Of a stretch of DNA of 64,000 bases, positions 50,683 to 60,816 are shown in pieces. The translations under genes were made by a program, and so were the position numbers. A model generated the notes under the pieces. The model made no database searches, was not told the origin of the DNA, and saw nothing but the letters and a program-made list of their open reading frames with translations. The stretch spans positions 53,311-117,310 of the forward strand of contig JBBSJP010000011.1 of assembly GCA_038257155.1 (NCBI GenBank), in the 5' to 3' direction. The DNA comes from JANJTY01 sp038257155 (lineage in GTDB: Bacteria; Pseudomonadota; Gammaproteobacteria; Xanthomonadales; Xanthomonadaceae). Within the stretch, counting starts at the first letter, position 1. Every line of letters starts with the position of its first letter.

Positions 50683-51276
50683 GTGAACGCCGCGCAGCGT
50701 ACTGCCTGGCTGCTCGGCATCGCGGGGCTGGTGCCCTTCTACGCGCTGCTGGGCGTCGTGGCCATTCAGGACGGCGCCAGTTGGGTAACACCGGCTTTCG
50801 TCGGTTATGCGGCGGTGATCCTTTCCTTCCTGGGCGGGATTGCCTGGGGCAGGGCACTGCAAAGTGCTGCAGGCCGTGAATTCAGGCTCTCGGTGGTACC
50901 CAGCCTGTTCGCGTGGCTCGCCCTGCTCTTGCCCGAAGTGCTAGGAGTCTGGGCGGCAGAAGCCGGCCGGGCTGCAAAGCCCCCTGCGCGGACTGGATTT
51001 CCGCCGCTTCTTGGCCCGTAGCGCTGGCTACGGGCCGGCGAACCGTCGAAAATCCAGCCACGCGCAGTGACCTTTTCGCCTCGACCGTTTCTACCGCCCA
51101 GACTCCTGGGCCTGATGTTGCTGTGCATTGGTTTTTCGATGCAGGCCTGGATCGACTGGCGCTCGCTGCGCGGAGAGGCTCTGGCCTGGTTCGTCCGGCT
51201 CAGGCTGACACTCAGCGTGGCGGTTCTCATGGCGCTCTTGCTGATGATCCTGCTGCGTCACGAATCGTTTGCCTGA
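50683..51276 (+). pseudogene. DUF3429-family membrane protein interrupted by a mini-element
   Basis: The left part (50683-50942) gives LLGIAGLVPFYALLGVVA, YAAVILSFLGGIAWGRAL and PSLFAWLALLLPEVL. The right part (51108-51276) gives LGLMLLCIGFSMQAWIDW and RLRLTLSVAVLMALLLMIL. Together they make a normal DUF3429 protein. Between them is a 165-bp palindromic element, exactly 55 codons, which keeps the frame but brings one TAG at 51019-51021. Without read-through the product is a 112-residue fragment with a foreign tail. The GTG start abuts the peroxidase stop. DUF3429 function is unknown. Confidence 0.85.
50943..51107. repeat. 165-bp palindromic mini-element, copy 2, inside the DUF3429 gene
   Basis: It begins AGGAGTCTGGGCGGCAGAAG and ends CTACCGCCCAGACTCCT. 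The arms of about 80 bp are imperfect reverse complements around a central CCGTAGCG-CTGGCTACGG. It has the same length and left end as 44766-44930. It is too short for a transposase gene, so it is a MITE-like or REP-type unit. Confidence 0.85.
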
Positions 51277-51409
51277 GGTTCAGCGCCTGGGGAACCTTTT
51301 AGGTCCTCACTTGTCGCAGACGGTTCTGGATTGCGCTCCTGACGGCCTTCCGGGACAATGCCGCGCTTTCGCGGACGCGCCGCGTCTTATTCACCACTGG
51401 AGTTACTAC

Positions 51410-52129
51410 ATGAAGGGTTTTCTGCGTCAGTCCCTGACCGCTGCTGCGATCGCCGCAGCGCTGGGCGTCGGCACGTTTGCCATTGCAGCCGACAAATTGG
51501 AGAGCGAGAAGGACAAGGTCAGCTACATGGTTGGTCTGGACGTAGGCCGCTCGTTGGAGCAGATCAAGGGCGAGCTTGACCTGAAAGTGTTCATGAGCGC
51601 GGTTGAGACCGTGTTGGAAGGCAAGCCTTCCGCCATGACCGAAGAGCAGGCGCTTGAAGTTCGCCAGGCCTTCATGCAGCGTCTGCAGGCCAAGCAGGCA
51701 GCTGTGCAGCAGGAAGCTGCTGCCAAGAATCTGGCAGCGGGCCAGGCGTTCCTGGCTGACAACAAGAAGAAGGCCGGCGTGAAGTCCACCGAGTCTGGCC
51801 TTCAGTATCAGGTCATCACCGAAGGCACTGGCGTCAAGCCGGCGCTCACCGACACCGTCCGGGTGCATTACACCGGCACCCTGCTGGATGGCACCAAGTT
51901 CGACAGCTCACTTGATCGTGGCGAGCCGGCCCAGTTTGCGCTGAATGGCGTGATTCCGGGTTGGACCGAAGCGCTGCAGCTGATGCCGGTAGGCAGCAAG
52001 TACACCCTGTGGATTCCGGCTGACCTCGCCTACGGCGATCGTGGTACGCCGGGTCCGATCGGCCCGAACTCGACCCTCAAGTTCGACGTCGAGCTGATCG
52101 AGATCGTGAAGCCTGAAGTCAAAGAGTAA
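51410..52129 (+). CDS. FKBP-type peptidyl-prolyl isomerase (Mip/FkpA-like)
   Basis: 239 residues. A signal peptide (AAALGVGTFAIA, cleavage near residue 26) is followed by a helical dimerisation domain (about 30-125, with a long Ala/Gln/Lys-rich helix). A C-terminal FKBP domain lies at about 130-235 (VRVHYTGTLLDGTKFDSS, VIPGWTEALQLMPVGSKYTLWIPADLAYG). It is a periplasmic folding helper of outer-membrane and secreted proteins. GGAG precedes the ATG at 51410. A terminator follows. Confidence 0.96.
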   Translation: MKGFLRQSLTAAAIAAALGVGTFAIAADKLESEKDKVSYMVGLDVGRSLEQIKGELDLKVFMSAVETVLEGKPSAMTEEQALEVRQAFMQRLQAKQAAVQQEAAAKNLAAGQAFLADNKKKAGVKSTESGLQYQVITEGTGVKPALTDTVRVHYTGTLLDGTKFDSSLDRGEPAQFALNGVIPGWTEALQLMPVGSKYTLWIPADLAYGDRGTPGPIGPNSTLKFDVELIEIVKPEVKE

Positions 52130-52144
52130 AGCGTCTTGAAGGCA

Positions 52145-52180
52145 ACGGCCGGCGGGGCGACCCGTCGGCCGTTTGCATTT
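52145..52180 (+). terminator. Terminator after the FKBP gene
   Basis: ACGGCCGGCGGG (52145-52156) pairs with 52161-52172 with one G.T pair, around the loop GCGA, followed by TTGCATTT. It is also the boundary with a convergent gene. Confidence 0.8.
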
Positions 52181-52231
52181 GGCGGGCTTGAGTAATCCAA
52201 CCCTGTGCAAAGGTACGCGGCGCGGCAGTGC

Positions 52232-53017
52232 TTACTGCAGCTTCCATCGCCACTTGAAGAACAATGAGAACACGACCATCGCGATCAGGTAGACGGCCAA
52301 CCAGCCGCGCAACCAGGCTGGTCCGATGGAGTGCAGCTGCTGGCCAGGAAGGTCGATGTGCAGGGCGGAAAGTGGTGCCTTGTCGGGCAGGTAGCCCGCC
52401 GGATTCCCTATCAGCCAGTTGAAGCCCGGTACATGGCGATGCACGATGCTGGCTGGTGCAAGGGTCGGCAGTGAGAGCAGGGTGAGCTGGGAACTCTTCA
52501 GCTCAAGTCGCTCCGCCTCTGCGGGCCACTTTACCTGCCAGGCCTGAGTGGCTTCGTCCCATCGCGCCGACGGATCGCTCCAGGAGAGCGACTCGACCGG
52601 TTGCTCCAGTCCACCCGGCGTGATGTTGATGGGGTCGCCGGGTGCCGGCAGCTGAACGCCGAACTGGTTTGACATCCAGGGCAATACGAGCAGCAAGGGC
52701 AGTCCGCCGAGCATCGCGGGAAAGAAGCTCAGGCGCAGGTGCCGGGTGCTCAAGCCAAGCAGTCGGCGCACGCGCTGCATGAGCCCATCGAAAGGACCGT
52801 CGTAGCTGGCCAGTTCGCGGCGCAACTCGCGTGATGCGCTGGCCAGGTCGGCAAGTTCGGACTGCCGTGAAAACCTTCGATAAAGCGCCATGCAAAGCCA
52901 TGCCGAGGCGAGTGCGTAAAGCAGCACGCGCGGCAGGGCCGGTAGCCCGGTCCAGGCAAGTCCATCATCCAGCAAGCTCAGCAGCGGAGCGGGCAGGTCG
53001 AGCAGGCCCCAGTTCAT
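52232..53017 (-). CDS. Three-helix membrane protein, function unknown (possible EMC3/YidC-like)
   Basis: 261 residues. A first helix (about 28-46) precedes a charged helical hairpin RRFSRQSELADLASASRELRRELASYDG. A second helix (about 96-115) follows, then a soluble region with VPGFNWLIGNPAGYLPDK and a final helix (AWLRGWLAVYLIAMVVFSLFF). A membrane helix, coiled region and membrane helix in series recalls DUF106/EMC3-type members of the Oxa1 superfamily, but I am not sure of it. It overlaps the phosphodiesterase-type gene by 4 nt (ATGA) and is the last of a three-gene set. Confidence 0.7.
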   Translation of the reverse strand: MNWGLLDLPAPLLSLLDDGLAWTGLPALPRVLLYALASAWLCMALYRRFSRQSELADLASASRELRRELASYDGPFDGLMQRVRRLLGLSTRHLRLSFFPAMLGGLPLLLVLPWMSNQFGVQLPAPGDPINITPGGLEQPVESLSWSDPSARWDEATQAWQVKWPAEAERLELKSSQLTLLSLPTLAPASIVHRHVPGFNWLIGNPAGYLPDKAPLSALHIDLPGQQLHSIGPAWLRGWLAVYLIAMVVFSLFFKWRWKLQ

Positions 53018-54927
53018 GGCGCTGCCGGTCCCGCCGGCGTGTGCTTGAGCACAAACTGCGCCATGGCAGCGATATCTACAGGTGCATGATCGGGCTTGAA
53101 GGAAGCAAACATCACACCAGGCACCACTTCGGGGTCGATACAGTGGTCGCCACTCCAGTTCTGCCTGTTGTCTTCGACGAGAGCGGTTGGAACGGCGCCA
53201 AGGCTGGTTTGCCAGGACGCGCGAAAGCCCGGTGCATAGCCCAGCACCAGATCCGGCGCATCGGCTAAACGGGGCCCGGGGTAAAGATCGCTGCCGAGAA
53301 AGGTTCTGCGAATCACCTGGCTGCCGTCAGCGTCCTGCCACTCGGCGAGCTCAGCCGCAAGCGAGGCCAGCAGTTCGGCACGCTGTGACGGCTGCACAAT
53401 GCCCTGGCCTTCGCGCCCCGCCTGATTCAGGTACAGGCCATTCAGGCCGAGCGCGTAGGCACGGCTGCGTGCCCAGTCGATGTCTTCGAACAGCGGCGCC
53501 GACTCGCGGGCGCCCTCGCGCAGCGTCAGATAACCCTTTTCAACCAGCCAGCGGTTCACGTGCACGGCCCGCCGGAACGACGAAAAGCCATGGTCGCTGA
53601 GCACCACCAGTCGATCCTGCGGCCGCATGCGTTTGCGGACTTCGCCCAGTACTCGATCCGCTTCCCGGTAGATCCAGGCAATGGCGCCGCGCGCCACTTC
53701 GCTGGAGTCGGCGTGCAAGGGGTGGGCTTCGTCCAGGCCTCGCCAGAACATGTGGCTGACACGGTCAGGCTGCACGAACACCTTGATGACGAGTTCACTG
53801 TCGTTGATTTCGAGCGCGTCGTACAACATGGCCTCGCCCTCGGCCAGGGTGGTGCGAACCATGTCGAGGTAGCCGGCTTCGTCGAGGTGACCCTGGTTCA
53901 ATGACCAGGTCTCTTCCGGCATGCCAAGGGTGTGGAACCGGCCGATGCGTTCGGCCAGCGCCGGCGCGTACTCGGGCGGGGCGCTGAGGGGAAGTGCGGG
54001 ATTACTGGGGTCGGCGTGAATTGGCGACACGTAAAGCAGGGGGCGCGGGAACGCAGACTCCAGGCGCACGCGCACCATGCCGGGGATCGTTCCGAGGCCG
54101 TAGTCAAAGCCCAGCGGCCACCATGCGCTCCATTGGCCAATCTGCAGTTCGCGCGTCTCTTCGCCGAGCGTCAGCGTCGCGCCATCGCTGCGAACGCTGA
54201 GTGAAAGCGGCAGCGACAACGCGGGTGCTTCCGGCTTGAGCGGGTGTGGCGGTCCCTCCAGGATGGTGTCAATCCGGCCGTCGCTGCTCATCTGGACCGC
54301 CACTACACGCCCGCCGCTTTCGGCCCCCGCCATCCGACGTGTGCTGTAAAGCGTGTAGGTGCCCTGGGTACCGAGCAAGTCGGGTACGCCCATGCCCGAC
54401 AGCATGCGATGCACCGGGTCGGGCGGGTAGGTGACCGGCACACGCTGCACCGTGGCGCGCTGGCCGCTGGCCTGCGCCTTCATCCAGAAAGGTTCACCTT
54501 GCCGTTGGTTCTCAAGGCTGCCGTCTCCGAGTGGCAGGCTCCACGAGCCCAAGGAAAGATGGCGCTCTGGAGGCGTGTAACGGGCGATGGAAAAATCCGG
54601 CTGGTAGGTCGCCGGATCGCGCCGCAGGAAATCAAAGATGCCGTGCTCTCCGGCCCCCGTGCCAGTCGCAAAGCTTGCCCACGCGACGGGGGATTGCGGC
54701 GGATTGCTGGTGGCAAGCTTCTGGTAGTGGCCTTCGCGCCTGAGTCGTTCGAACTCGGGCAACTTTCCGGCATCCATCCAGCGTTCTGCCAGGTTTGGAT
54801 CCATGCCGTCAAAGCCCAGCACGATGAGGCGACCTTCAGTCGGAGTCGCAGGACGGTCATCGCCGCAGCCGGCAGGCAGCAGAAGCAGCGCGGCCAACAG
54901 CGAGCCGCGCACGAAAGCCAGATGCAT
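53014..54927 (-). CDS. Alkaline-phosphatase-superfamily lipoprotein (phosphodiesterase/pyrophosphatase type)
   Basis: 637 residues. The lipobox LPAGC sits at about residue 21, so it is a probable lipid-anchored exported protein. The metal and nucleophile motifs of type I phosphodiesterases are visible: LGFDGMDPNLAERW near residue 38, SPVAWASFATG as the nucleophile loop, then DRVSHMFW and SDHGFSS in the C-terminal half. The substrate is unknown; these enzymes cleave phosphodiesters or transfer lipid phosphate groups. It is coupled by a one-base overlap to a small YIGPGAG protein gene upstream and by ATGA to the membrane protein downstream. Confidence 0.85.
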   Translation of the reverse strand: MHLAFVRGSLLAALLLLPAGCGDDRPATPTEGRLIVLGFDGMDPNLAERWMDAGKLPEFERLRREGHYQKLATSNPPQSPVAWASFATGTGAGEHGIFDFLRRDPATYQPDFSIARYTPPERHLSLGSWSLPLGDGSLENQRQGEPFWMKAQASGQRATVQRVPVTYPPDPVHRMLSGMGVPDLLGTQGTYTLYSTRRMAGAESGGRVVAVQMSSDGRIDTILEGPPHPLKPEAPALSLPLSLSVRSDGATLTLGEETRELQIGQWSAWWPLGFDYGLGTIPGMVRVRLESAFPRPLLYVSPIHADPSNPALPLSAPPEYAPALAERIGRFHTLGMPEETWSLNQGHLDEAGYLDMVRTTLAEGEAMLYDALEINDSELVIKVFVQPDRVSHMFWRGLDEAHPLHADSSEVARGAIAWIYREADRVLGEVRKRMRPQDRLVVLSDHGFSSFRRAVHVNRWLVEKGYLTLREGARESAPLFEDIDWARSRAYALGLNGLYLNQAGREGQGIVQPSQRAELLASLAAELAEWQDADGSQVIRRTFLGSDLYPGPRLADAPDLVLGYAPGFRASWQTSLGAVPTALVEDNRQNWSGDHCIDPEVVPGVMFASFKPDHAPVDIAAMAQFVLKHTPAGPAAP

Positions 54928-55151
54928 CAGTCGTTTGCCGCAGATTCGTTCTTGGCTTGCACGTTTCCGGCGCGCATTCGGCGCAGCAGCCAACGCAGCG
55001 GCCAGAAAAGAATGGCCAGCAGAACGACAATGAAGCCAACCAGCCAGGCCCAGAGCGAGCCGAGAAAGCCGATGCCCGCGCCGGGACCGATGTAGGCCTC
55101 GGCGGTACACGTGCCCAGAAGCAACAACAGAGCGAGACAGAAACGGATCAT
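54927..55151 (-). CDS. Small YIGPGAG-motif membrane protein
   Basis: 74 residues. The signal-like helix MIRFCLALLLLLGTCTAEA is followed by AYIGPGAGIGFLGSLWA, a second helix (LVGFIVVLLAILFWPLRW) and a basic tail. The AYIGPGAG motif also occurs, as I recall it, in small proteins beside alkaline-phosphatase-superfamily enzymes. The next gene overlaps by one base, so the two are probably made together. Function unknown; perhaps a membrane partner of that enzyme. Confidence 0.8.
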   Translation of the reverse strand: MIRFCLALLLLLGTCTAEAYIGPGAGIGFLGSLWAWLVGFIVVLLAILFWPLRWLLRRMRAGNVQAKNESAAND

Positions 55152-55301
55152 GTTGGGGAGCCTGCAAACCTAAGTCCAACAGTTTAACCGACCCAAAAGC
55201 CCTTTGCTTCGAACGGGTGAGCAATGCAAAGCAGTTGCGAACGAGAGTTCGGCGACCGTTGCGCTGTCCGGAGCCGCTACAGCGGGTAGAATCCTCGACC
55301 C

Positions 55302-55988
55302 ATGACCCACTCAATCGTCGCATCACCGGTTCCCGTTCTCACCATTGATGGCCCTTCCGGTTCAGGCAAAGGCACCATCAGCAGGCTCGTAGCGCGCAGG
55401 CTGGGCTGGCATTTTCTCGATTCAGGCGCGCTTTACCGTGCAGTCGGCGTGGCGGCAATGCGCGAAGGCCTGGACCTGAACGACGAGGCCGCGCTGAGGC
55501 ATTGTGCGGAACAGACCCATATCGAATTCGAGACAGGCGGCGACGGCGAACCCCGGGTGCTGGTGGAGCGAGTTGATGTGACCGACCAGTTGCGCACCGA
55601 GACGGTGGGGGCGGCTGCTTCCGTGATCGCTTCACTGCCCTCTGTGAGGGTTGCCCTGCTTCAGAAGCAGCGTGATTTCAGGCATCCGCCCGGCCTGGTT
55701 GCCGATGGCCGCGATATGGGCACGGTCGTGTTCAACGATGCCCCGTTCAAGGTGTTTCTCACAGCAAGTGCCCAGGAGCGAGCCGGGAGGCGGCATAAGC
55801 AGTTGAAGGATAAGGGGCTATCCCTTACACTGGACAGTCTGCTTCTGGACATTCTTGCTCGCGACGCCCGCGATACGGATCGCGCGGTGGCTCCGCTCAA
55901 GCCGGCATCCGATGCCGTGTTGATCGATACCACCGGGGTTCCCATCGATGCCGTAGTCGATCAGGTGTTGGCCTTGGTCACGCACTGA
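55302..55988 (+). CDS. cmk: Cytidylate kinase
   Basis: 228 residues. The P-loop GPSGSGKGT lies at about 17-25, then LDSGALYRAV, VADGRDMGTVVF and ERAGRRHKQL follow, all typical of CMP kinase. It phosphorylates CMP and dCMP. It precedes rpsA as in most gammaproteobacteria, but its usual upstream neighbour aroA is 15.7 kb away. It is divergent from the three-gene minus-strand set, with a 150-bp promoter gap. Confidence 0.97.
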   Translation: MTHSIVASPVPVLTIDGPSGSGKGTISRLVARRLGWHFLDSGALYRAVGVAAMREGLDLNDEAALRHCAEQTHIEFETGGDGEPRVLVERVDVTDQLRTETVGAAASVIASLPSVRVALLQKQRDFRHPPGLVADGRDMGTVVFNDAPFKVFLTASAQERAGRRHKQLKDKGLSLTLDSLLLDILARDARDTDRAVAPLKPASDAVLIDTTGVPIDAVVDQVLALVTH

Positions 55989-56032
55989 CGCTGCAGCCGC
56001 CGAGTCAGGAAGAGTTCTGCAGCAGATCCGTC

Positions 56033-56057
56033 GCCGTCCGCATTGCGGGCGGCTTTT
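56033..56057 (+). terminator. Terminator-like hairpin between cmk and rpsA
   Basis: GCCGTCCG (56033-56040) pairs with CGGGCGGC (56046-56053, one G.T pair), loop CATTG, followed by TTTT. It may lower read-through into rpsA or act in the rpsA leader. Confidence 0.55.
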
Positions 56058-56138
56058 CCCAACCAATTGGCGCCTTGCCGCGCCACAACAGGGTGGGTCG
56101 CGATGTTGCGATCCGTTTGTTCAACCGAGACTTTTTAA

Positions 56139-57812
<1,674 letters not shown>

Positions 57813-57824
57813 GCAATCGCTCGC

Positions 57825-57853
57825 GGAAGGCCCGGGTGAACCCCGGGCCTTCC
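57825..57853 (+). terminator. Perfect hairpin after rpsA
   Basis: GGAAGGCCCGGG (57825-57836) pairs perfectly with 57842-57853 around TGAAC, 13 nt after the rpsA stop. No T-tract follows, so it may only partly stop transcription or may mark the rpsA mRNA end. I see nothing else in the gap to ihfB. Confidence 0.6.
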
Positions 57854-58023
57854 TGCGGTGGCCTGCCTGGCGTCGCTGTATCCGGCAAGGAGTGGAGTTC
57901 GACAGCCGGGTGTACCCAGGCTGTGAAGATAACGGGTCCTGCTCCAGGATCAAGACAGCGCGGTTGCGGTGCATCGTGGGCACCGAATAGTTTGCAATCT
58001 TCCACCTGGCTCGCGGGGAACAG

Positions 58024-58323
58024 ATGACCAAGTCTGAGTTGATTGAAGCCCTGGTGTTGAGGCATCCCCACCTGAGATCGGAGGATGTGGATCTGGGTGT
58101 CAAGTCACTGCTGGAGCAGATGAGTACGGCCCTGGCCGAGGGCGAGCGGATCGAAATCCGCGGATTCGGCAGCTTCTCGCTTCATTACCGACCACCTCGC
58201 ATTGGGCGCAACCCCAAGACCGGCGAATCAGTAGCGCTGCCTGGCAAGCATGTGCCGCACTTCAAGCCTGGCAAGGAATTGCGCGAACGCGTCAACGATG
58301 TAACCCCTCTGCCGGACCGCTGA
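58024..58323 (+). CDS. ihfB: Integration host factor beta subunit
   Basis: 99 residues of the HU/IHF family. MTKSELIEALVLRHPHL opens the helical base, RIEIRGFGSFSLHYRPPRIGRNPKTG forms the DNA-binding arm with the Pro that enters the minor groove, and PHFKPGKELRERVN closes it. With IHF-alpha it bends DNA sharply. It sits in the standard place after rpsA and before lapA. Confidence 0.96.
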   Translation: MTKSELIEALVLRHPHLRSEDVDLGVKSLLEQMSTALAEGERIEIRGFGSFSLHYRPPRIGRNPKTGESVALPGKHVPHFKPGKELRERVNDVTPLPDR

Positions 58324-58358
58324 GGCGACACGCCGGACACGCGCCGGGAGGCGAAACG

Positions 58359-58619
58359 ATGCGCCTGATATTTCTTGTGCTGGCTGTGACCTTCCTGCTG
58401 GGCGGTTTGCTGTTTGGCGCACTCAACGCGGCACCGCTGGAAATCAATTTCTACTTTGGCCGCCTGGAGCTTGCTGCTGGCGTTGCCCTGCTCGGAGCTG
58501 CCTTGCTTGGCGCCCTGCTCGCCGGCGTGGTGCTGGCAGTGGCCGTGGTTTGGCCCGTTCAGAGCAAACTGCGCCGACTGCAGCGCCAGAGCCTGACGGC
58601 TGATTCGCCCGGTACATGA
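58359..58619 (+). CDS. lapA: LapA-family membrane protein
   Basis: 86 residues with two membrane helices (LIFLVLAVTFLLGGLLFGALN and GVALLGAALLGALLAGVVLAV) joined by the conserved PLEINFYFGRLELAAG. A short basic cytoplasmic tail follows. LapA (YciS) works with LapB in lipopolysaccharide assembly control. The stop overlaps the lapB start (ATGA). Confidence 0.9.
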   Translation: MRLIFLVLAVTFLLGGLLFGALNAAPLEINFYFGRLELAAGVALLGAALLGALLAGVVLAVAVVWPVQSKLRRLQRQSLTADSPGT

Positions 58620-59794
58620 GCTTCGACTGGTCCTGGATTCTGTTGTTGCTGCCAATCGCGTTTGCCAGCGGCTGGTGGGTAGCTCGAAGAAGCAGCGAGC
58701 GAAGCAGCGGCGAACGCGTCCGCGGACTCAGCAGCACCTATTTCCGTGGCCTGAACTACCTGCTCAACGAGCAGCCGGACAAGGCTATCGAGATCTTTCT
58801 GCAGATCGCAGAGCTTGATCAGGACACGGTCGAGACCCACTTCGCGCTGGGCAATCTGTTTCGCCGTCGCGGGGAAGTGGAACGCGCCATTCGTGTTCAT
58901 CAGAACCTGATCACACGCGAAGGTTTGTCGAACGAACATCGCACCCAGGCAGTGCTCGAGCTGGGCGAGGACTACATGCGCGCCGGGCTGCTGGATCGTG
59001 CGGAAACCCTGTTTTCCGACCTCGCCAAGATCGAGGATTCTGGCCCCCTGGCCTTGAAACACCTGATTTCAATCTGTCAAGCCGAACGCGAGTGGCAAAA
59101 GGCGATCGATCACGCGCGCCGCTTCGAGGCTGCAACGGGTGAGCCGATGGGCAAGCTGGTGGCGCAGTTCCACTGTGAACTGGCCGAGCTGGCCAAAACC
59201 GAAGGCGACATCGCCCGGTTTCGGGCTGAGGTCGACTCGGCGTTTGAAGCGGACCCGCATTCGGTGCGGGCTGGAATCCTGCAGGGGCGGGCTGAACTTG
59301 CCGCTGGCAACGACATCGCCGCGATCCGTTCCCTGGAGCGGGCCGCTCGCCACGACATCGAATTCCTGCCGGAGGTCATGCGCGATCTGCTCACCGCGTA
59401 TGAGCGGCGCGGCGAAAAAGCCCGCAGTCGATCCTTCCTGGCCGAAATGATCGAGCGCTACCCGGGCGTGTCGCCCTTGCTGGCCCTGACCCGAATCATC
59501 GAGCAGGAGGAAGGGCGCAGTGCAGCCATCGAGTTCCTCGTCAAACAGCTGCGCTTGCGTCCCTCGGTGCGAGGCCAGGGATTGCTGATCGAACTCAGTC
59601 TTGCCGATCGGCCGGAGCAGGAGGGTCGCGATATCCTGCAGACCCTCAAGCAGCTCACCGAAGCGGTTCTGGCCGGCAATCCAGCCTATCGCTGCGGGCG
59701 CTGCGGTTTCGGGGCACGCCAGCATCATTGGCAATGCCCCAGCTGCAAGGGCTGGGGAACCGTCAAGCCGATTCATGGCGCCAGCGGCGAATAG
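58616..59794 (+). CDS. lapB: Lipopolysaccharide assembly protein LapB
   Basis: 392 residues. One N-terminal membrane anchor (WSWILLLLPIAFASGWWVA) is followed by TPR repeats (about 40-340). At the C-terminus is a rubredoxin-like metal site with two CxxC pairs (YRCGRCGFG, QCPSCKGWG). LapB adapts LpxC to FtsH and balances lipid A synthesis. The start overlaps lapA and the stop overlaps the next gene's GTG. It leads into surface-polysaccharide genes. Confidence 0.96.
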   Translation: MSFDWSWILLLLPIAFASGWWVARRSSERSSGERVRGLSSTYFRGLNYLLNEQPDKAIEIFLQIAELDQDTVETHFALGNLFRRRGEVERAIRVHQNLITREGLSNEHRTQAVLELGEDYMRAGLLDRAETLFSDLAKIEDSGPLALKHLISICQAEREWQKAIDHARRFEAATGEPMGKLVAQFHCELAELAKTEGDIARFRAEVDSAFEADPHSVRAGILQGRAELAAGNDIAAIRSLERAARHDIEFLPEVMRDLLTAYERRGEKARSRSFLAEMIERYPGVSPLLALTRIIEQEEGRSAAIEFLVKQLRLRPSVRGQGLLIELSLADRPEQEGRDILQTLKQLTEAVLAGNPAYRCGRCGFGARQHHWQCPSCKGWGTVKPIHGASGE

Positions 59795-60816
59795 TGGTGC
59801 CCAACCTGCAAGCCGGCCTGTGGCTGCTTCCAGCAGCTGCCCTGGCCTCTTCGATGCTCACCTGGGCATGCATCGGGTATGCGCAGCGTCGCGGACTGCT
59901 GGATCATCCAGGCGCGCGCCGCAGCCATCGTGAAGTCACTCCGCGAGGTGGCGGTCTTGCCATCGTGCTGACCTCCCTGGCGGGGCTGCTGGCGATCTGG
60001 TCGTGCGGCGAGATCGAGCCCTTTCGCGCGGTGATCCTGGCCCTGGCCCTGGGGGCAGTGGCCACAGTCGGATTCTGGGACGATCACCGTGCTTTGCCGG
60101 CTGCGCCGCGACTCGCGGTGCATCTGATTGCCGCCGCGCTGCTGGTTTGGCCTCTGAAGGGTGTGTTTCCCGCGCAGTTCGCCCTGCCAGTCGTGCTGCT
60201 GTTGCTTGTCTGGCTTGCTGCGATGGTCAATTTCTGGAACTTCATTGACGGCATCAATGGATTGGCCGGCGTGCAAGCGGCCTGGGTGTGTCTTGCGATC
60301 GGTTTGTACCTTGCATCACATGGCAACACGGGAATGGCGCTGTGGAGCGTGTTGCTGAGTGCTGCCATCCTGGGATTTCTGCCCTTCAACATGCCTGGCG
60401 CGCGGATCTTCCTCGGAGATGTCGGCAGTGGCTTCCTCGGCCTCGCAGTGGGAGCGCTGATGCTTTTTTCATGGGTCGACGGGAACCTCGGTCTTCCCGC
60501 CCTGGTCATCTTGCCGTCTGCCGTCCTGATCGACGCCGGAGCGACCCTGTTGCTGAGAATGGCTGCAGGGAGGCGTTGGTATACTGCGCACCGCTCGCAC
60601 CTCTACCAATGGTTGGCCCGGCGCGGCCGTTCCCATCTGCAAATCGTACTCATGAGCCTGGCCTGGAATCTGCCGACTACTGCACTGGCACTGACCCTCG
60701 GAGACCGGGAGGACGGCCTTGCGTTCGCCGCTGCGGCAGCCGTCTATGCCGCTGGATTGGGCGGCTGGTTGCTTGCGCGTCGGCAACTGCGTCGAGACGC
60801 GGCGAGTATCGCCTGA
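59794..60816 (+). CDS. Undecaprenyl-phosphate sugar-phosphotransferase (WecA/WbpL-type)
   Basis: 340 residues with about ten helices, glycosyltransferase family 4 (MraY/WecA). Key motifs are RGGGLAIV, FWDDHRAL (metal-binding Asp pair), NFWNFIDGINGLAG, FLGDVGSGFLG and HRSHLYQWLARRG. It moves a sugar-1-phosphate, probably GlcNAc or a derivative such as FucNAc, from UDP to undecaprenyl phosphate, starting O-antigen or exopolysaccharide synthesis. GTG codons at 59794 and 59797 are the start choices; both fit a one-gene coupling to lapB. The TGA overlaps the next ATG. Confidence 0.92.
   Translation: MVPNLQAGLWLLPAAALASSMLTWACIGYAQRRGLLDHPGARRSHREVTPRGGGLAIVLTSLAGLLAIWSCGEIEPFRAVILALALGAVATVGFWDDHRALPAAPRLAVHLIAAALLVWPLKGVFPAQFALPVVLLLLVWLAAMVNFWNFIDGINGLAGVQAAWVCLAIGLYLASHGNTGMALWSVLLSAAILGFLPFNMPGARIFLGDVGSGFLGLAVGALMLFSWVDGNLGLPALVILPSAVLIDAGATLLLRMAAGRRWYTAHRSHLYQWLARRGRSHLQIVLMSLAWNLPTTALALTLGDREDGLAFAAAAAVYAAGLGGWLLARRQLRRDAASIA

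Noticed and set aside
50943..51107. Insertion sequence with transposase
   Set aside because: At 165 bp and made of two inverted arms, it has no coding room; it is a non-autonomous palindromic element at most.
39592..55301. A single integrated genomic island beside tRNA-Arg
   Set aside because: No integrase, no repeat of the tRNA 3' end was seen, and core genes (murB, pyrD) lie inside.
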